A program made the translations under genes and the position numbers. A stretch of 64,000 nucleotides of DNA from WGMI01 sp041739275 (GTDB lineage Bacteria > Bacteroidota > Bacteroidia > Flavobacteriales > Schleiferiaceae): NCBI GenBank assembly GCA_041739275.1, contig JBGSOF010000002.1, positions 35,060-99,059 of the forward strand, read 5' to 3'. Below are positions 61,923 to 64,000 of the stretch, in pieces. Below the pieces are notes generated by a model. The model made no database searches. It saw nothing but the letters and a program-made list of their open reading frames with translations, and was not told the DNA's origin. How positions within the stretch are numbered: the first letter of the stretch is position 1; each line of letters opens with the position of its first letter.

Positions 61923-62624
61923 CTAACGTGCAAGTATTTCAGTCATTCCTTTCAACTTAGCCATAATCATGGCAAATCTTTCTTCTCTGGTTTCGAAATA
62001 AAGATTGCCCGAAATCGCTTCAAGCTTCAACGGATCATTTATTATTCGCTCGAACTCTTCTCTCAAAAAGGGCCTTACCTCTCCGGTGGACTGCTTTATG
62101 GCCGAAACAATGTCTAATCGATTATCGATCACACAAATAATATCTTCAAAGTCATGACTGAACCTCGTATCGTTGTTCCCGCGATTATCGTACGCGGCAA
62201 ATTTTGTAGCTAAGAAAAAAGGCAAAGACAAAATCCAGATTTTTTGTCCTTCAACATCTATTTGTTCTCGATGATGAAATCCAGGTCCAAACCAAGGATT
62301 GGCCGGGGCCCAACCAATGGCTTGGGTATTCATAATATCCACCTGAACATCATCATATCGAAAGCGGCACATCACATCATCTTGCGCAATCTGAATGAAT
62401 CTTTTCTTGCTTAATGCTTCCCTCAGTCGTTCTAACTCACCGATTGAAGCAATCGAGAGACTGATGTCGACATCCTTGGTAGGTCGCACGTCATCCGCAG
62501 CAGGGTCATTGATGTATAAACCGACGGTTGCCCCTCCAACATAAACAACCTGCTCGTTGAGCTCACCCAAGCCTTGAGCCACTTTGCGGATGACACCTCT
62601 ATTGATGACGGCGTTCTTCACCAC
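61923..62624 (-). CDS. AbiEii-type nucleotidyltransferase
   Basis: 233 residues. QVVYVGGATVGLYI and RPTKDVDISLSI (GG...DxD, D51 and D53) plus VQVDIMNTQAIGW (D96) are the nucleotidyltransferase metal-binding triad; the C-terminal half is helical. Proteins of this group form toxin-antitoxin or abortive-infection pairs with a winged-helix partner, as here: the start overlaps the HTH gene by 7 bases. The module has AT-richer codons than its surroundings and probably was acquired. Toxicity is inferred only. Confidence 0.8.
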   Translation of the reverse strand: MVKNAVINRGVIRKVAQGLGELNEQVVYVGGATVGLYINDPAADDVRPTKDVDISLSIASIGELERLREALSKKRFIQIAQDDVMCRFRYDDVQVDIMNTQAIGWAPANPWFGPGFHHREQIDVEGQKIWILSLPFFLATKFAAYDNRGNNDTRFSHDFEDIICVIDNRLDIVSAIKQSTGEVRPFLREEFERIINDPLKLEAISGNLYFETREERFAMIMAKLKGMTEILAR

Positions 62625-63133
62625 AGTCGCTTCTTTAACTCTTCAATCGCCAGTGCCTTTTCCCTTGCTTTACCTACGCGCAGTGCATCGGTTAAAGCCA
62701 AGAGTTCATAAAGCTTAGGGTCTTCTGAGGCCGCTTTGGGCACCGAAGGGTAGAGCGGTACAATACTCTGTCCGCGCTCTTGGCCTTTGGCATAGGGCCA
62801 AACATAGCTTTCTGTACTGTCTATGTGCTCTTTAAGTGGAAAAGCAGCGTGTGCGGTTGCCATGCCCCGAACCAACGGTCCGGGTCTCTGAGGAAAAGCG
62901 TACGCAATGCCATATTGCAAAAATTCAAGCAGGGCGTTCTTCATGACTTCTTTGCCGTTTGCGTAAAGCAATCCCGCATACTGAGACCGCGCTACCGATT
63001 GGCTGACCTCAGACTGACTGATGCCCAAAGCCGATGCCATAGAAATTTGTTGCCAGTGGTGATCCCCCTGCGCTATGATTTTCAGAAGAATCAAAATATC
63101 CTGCGGTTTGATGTGATTACCGGACGCCTTCAC
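62618..63133 (-). CDS. Helix-turn-helix protein partnered with the nucleotidyltransferase
   Basis: 171 residues. KPQDILILLKIIAQGDHHWQ and ISMASALGISQSEVSQSVAR form a winged HTH (MarR/AbiEi-like); the C-terminal half (GPLVRGMATAHAAFPLKEHI; YELLALTDALRVGKAREKAL) is unassigned. It is first in the two-gene unit, overlapping the nucleotidyltransferase start by 7 bases, and most likely acts as antitoxin and autorepressor. Confidence 0.75.
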   Translation of the reverse strand: MKASGNHIKPQDILILLKIIAQGDHHWQQISMASALGISQSEVSQSVARSQYAGLLYANGKEVMKNALLEFLQYGIAYAFPQRPGPLVRGMATAHAAFPLKEHIDSTESYVWPYAKGQERGQSIVPLYPSVPKAASEDPKLYELLALTDALRVGKAREKALAIEELKKRLW

Positions 63134-63146
63134 CCTTTATATCGTG

Positions 63147-63228
63147 TATTGTGATATGCAATATTAAACAATGAATAATTGATTTACAAATATATATGGA
63201 CAAATATCTCGTATTGCAATATGGAATA
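63147..63228 (-). promoter_or_regulatory. Control region of the HTH/nucleotidyltransferase pair with two operator-like repeats
   Basis: Two 17-base direct copies, TATTGTGATATGCAATA (63147-63163) and TATTGCAATATGGAATA (63212-63228), agree at 14 positions and are each partly palindromic. They flank an AT-rich segment with TATATTTG on the minus strand, a TAnnTTTG match, without a clear -33 box. Autoregulation by the HTH protein is the simplest reading. Confidence 0.5.
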
Positions 63229-63232
63229 ACCC

Positions 63233-63466
63233 GTTCAGCGAGAGGAAGCTGAATCAACCACCCACCTCGTGATCCTTACCCCCGAGGCCTATGCCGGGGT
63301 GTCACGCTATTCGATTCCGTTCTTTTTGCACTTTCGACCGGATGTGTTGTTGGTCCCCCCTTCTGACTGGTCGCTGGACGCCCCTGGTGTCCATGCGCCC
63401 ATGGAACCCCCGATCACCGCTGGAGCTTTTCTCGATCAACGGCTGAGGGAGATTGGGTTGAAGTAG
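63233..63466 (+). pseudogene. Truncated second copy of the oxygenase 3' end
   Basis: From 63269 the frame encodes 65 residues nearly identical to the oxygenase C-terminus (EAYAGVSRYSIPFFLHFRPD, ITAGAFLDQRLREIGLK). Upstream, similarity continues back to about 63233 with substitutions and a one-base loss near 63254 (the AAG codon of LKSTTH reads AA), so the reading frame is broken. It lacks the H181/D183 ligands and cannot be functional. Confidence 0.85.
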
Positions 63467-63478
63467 AGGGATTTGGGA
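63268..63478 (+). repeat. Duplicated oxygenase 3' end (copy 2)
   Basis: Direct repeat of 61621-61834, including the stop codon and the GGGATTTGGGAGGA tail; see the oxygenase and pseudogene entries. Confidence 0.9.
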
Positions 63479-63479
63479 G

Positions 63480-63990
63480 GAGTTTAGGGACAGTGAATAT
63501 TTCTGGGGAGAGAAGTTTCTTCAATCATTTCAAGGTTCTGCATTCTGGCGGAATAAGGTTTACGATTGTTTGAATTAACCTGGGGCTCCCAAAATACTTC
63601 TGGGTCTTCGGCTCTATGTCTTCCGGCTACGCCGTTGAGCATTCAAAGTTCGCCTGCGCTGTTCATTCCCTCTCTACGACCTTGATGTCTTCCCCGCTGC
63701 CGCGGAGGCCTTCTTTCTTTGCTGCTCCAAAGAAAGAGTAGAGCCACGATGGCTCGTGGCTCTGTCGGAGATCCAACCCTGAATCTTTTCTACCGGTCGC
63801 GCTCTCTTGTCCTACCTCGTTTTTGATTTTTTTAGGTACGCTTTGGCCGAGGTCGCCGCAGCAGAATATTAAAAAGGAAGTTGCGGCTGTTGTGCGACTC
63901 GGCGTCGCTTGCGGGTCACGGAGTCGAGAGGCTTTAGGCACCTTGATATTCGGGCACCTCGTTGGTTTGAGAGTACTTTGTTGATTTGAC
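63480..63990 (-). repeat. Dispersed non-coding repeat, copy B
   Basis: In reverse complement this region follows the same block order as 34748-35175: GAGGTGCCCG to GCCTCTCGACTCCG, the AGCGACGCCGAGTCGCA block (63892-63908), a perfect 32-base block (63657-63688) and CGGCGTAGCCGGAA (about 63620). Its interior differs from copy A and contains its own perfect 10-bp palindrome AGAGCCACGA/TCGTGGCTCT (63740-63763). A 92-codon minus-strand frame (63663-63941) crosses it but shows no recognisable family, so I treat it as non-coding or decayed. No other gene is seen from 63467 to the window end. Confidence 0.75.
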
Positions 63991-64000
63991 GATTGACAGC

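Noticed and set aside
63663..63941. Minus-strand 92-codon frame at the right end
   Set aside because: It lies wholly inside dispersed repeat copy B, spans its palindrome, and shows no domain; a related frame is not preserved in copy A.
1..64000. CRISPR arrays, rRNA and tRNA genes
   Set aside because: No regularly spaced direct repeats and no tRNA- or rRNA-like segments were recognised in either strand; the palindromes at 34.8-35.0 kb differ in sequence and spacing, unlike a CRISPR array.

Overview
The window comes from a Bacteroidota genome, most likely a Flavobacteriales-type bacterium. The evidence is T9SS-type C-terminal sorting tails with YPNP motifs (two secreted proteins), a SusC/TonB-type receptor, GSIII glutamine synthetase, long Bacteroidota-style NusB and LepB, the conserved parA-parB-DUF5683-dapB-lepB-wbqC block, the nusB-DUF1573-yajC-ybbR-coaE block, and several TAnnTTTG promoter elements. 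Species cannot be assigned. Genes are dense, with many 1-4 base stop/start overlaps, so long operons dominate. No rRNA, tRNA or CRISPR array was seen.

Left part (1-7.9 kb): a minus-strand light-response cluster. A MerR protein with the cobalamin photoreceptor signature (W-x9-EH plus ExHxxA) precedes an ECF sigma factor and a tightly overlapping run: crtI, crtB, idi, a PTPS-like pterin enzyme, folE, an SDR lacking the usual catalytic Tyr, a flavin-reductase-like protein, and a photolyase cut by the window edge. Together they look like a light-induced programme: carotenoid, pterin and flavin supply plus DNA photorepair.

7.9-20.5 kb: a TonB-dependent receptor and two unknown genes (plus strand), then a minus-strand menaquinone operon: thioesterase, acyltransferase, menF, menD, menB, menA, menC, menE. 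20.6-26.4 kb: a giant T9SS-secreted subtilase coupled to an outer-membrane-type protein.

26.4-34.5 kb: nitrogen metabolism operon glnA(III)-glutaminase-amt, then a NarX/NarL-like two-component system. 34.5-35.4 kb holds no gene but a palindrome-rich dispersed repeat whose inverted, mosaic relative lies at the right end of the window (63.5-64.0 kb).

35.4-46.8 kb: YbjQ-like protein, BatA-domain protein with a dihydroorotase homologue that has lost its metal ligands, two repeat proteins (one with an OmpA domain), and the minus-strand leuDH-nusB-DUF1573-yajC-ybbR-coaE-nnr operon. 46.9-55.7 kb: ABC exporter, DUF3276 protein, parA, parB, DUF5683, dapB, lepB, lipase, wbqC.

55.7-61.8 kb: secreted proteins and lipoproteins (T9SS cargo, alpha/beta hydrolase, two beta-propellers) and a 2OG-Fe(II) oxygenase. 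61.8-63.5 kb: an AT-rich nucleotidyltransferase/HTH pair of AbiE type sits between the oxygenase and a second, decayed copy of the oxygenase 3' end, which suggests an accessory insertion.
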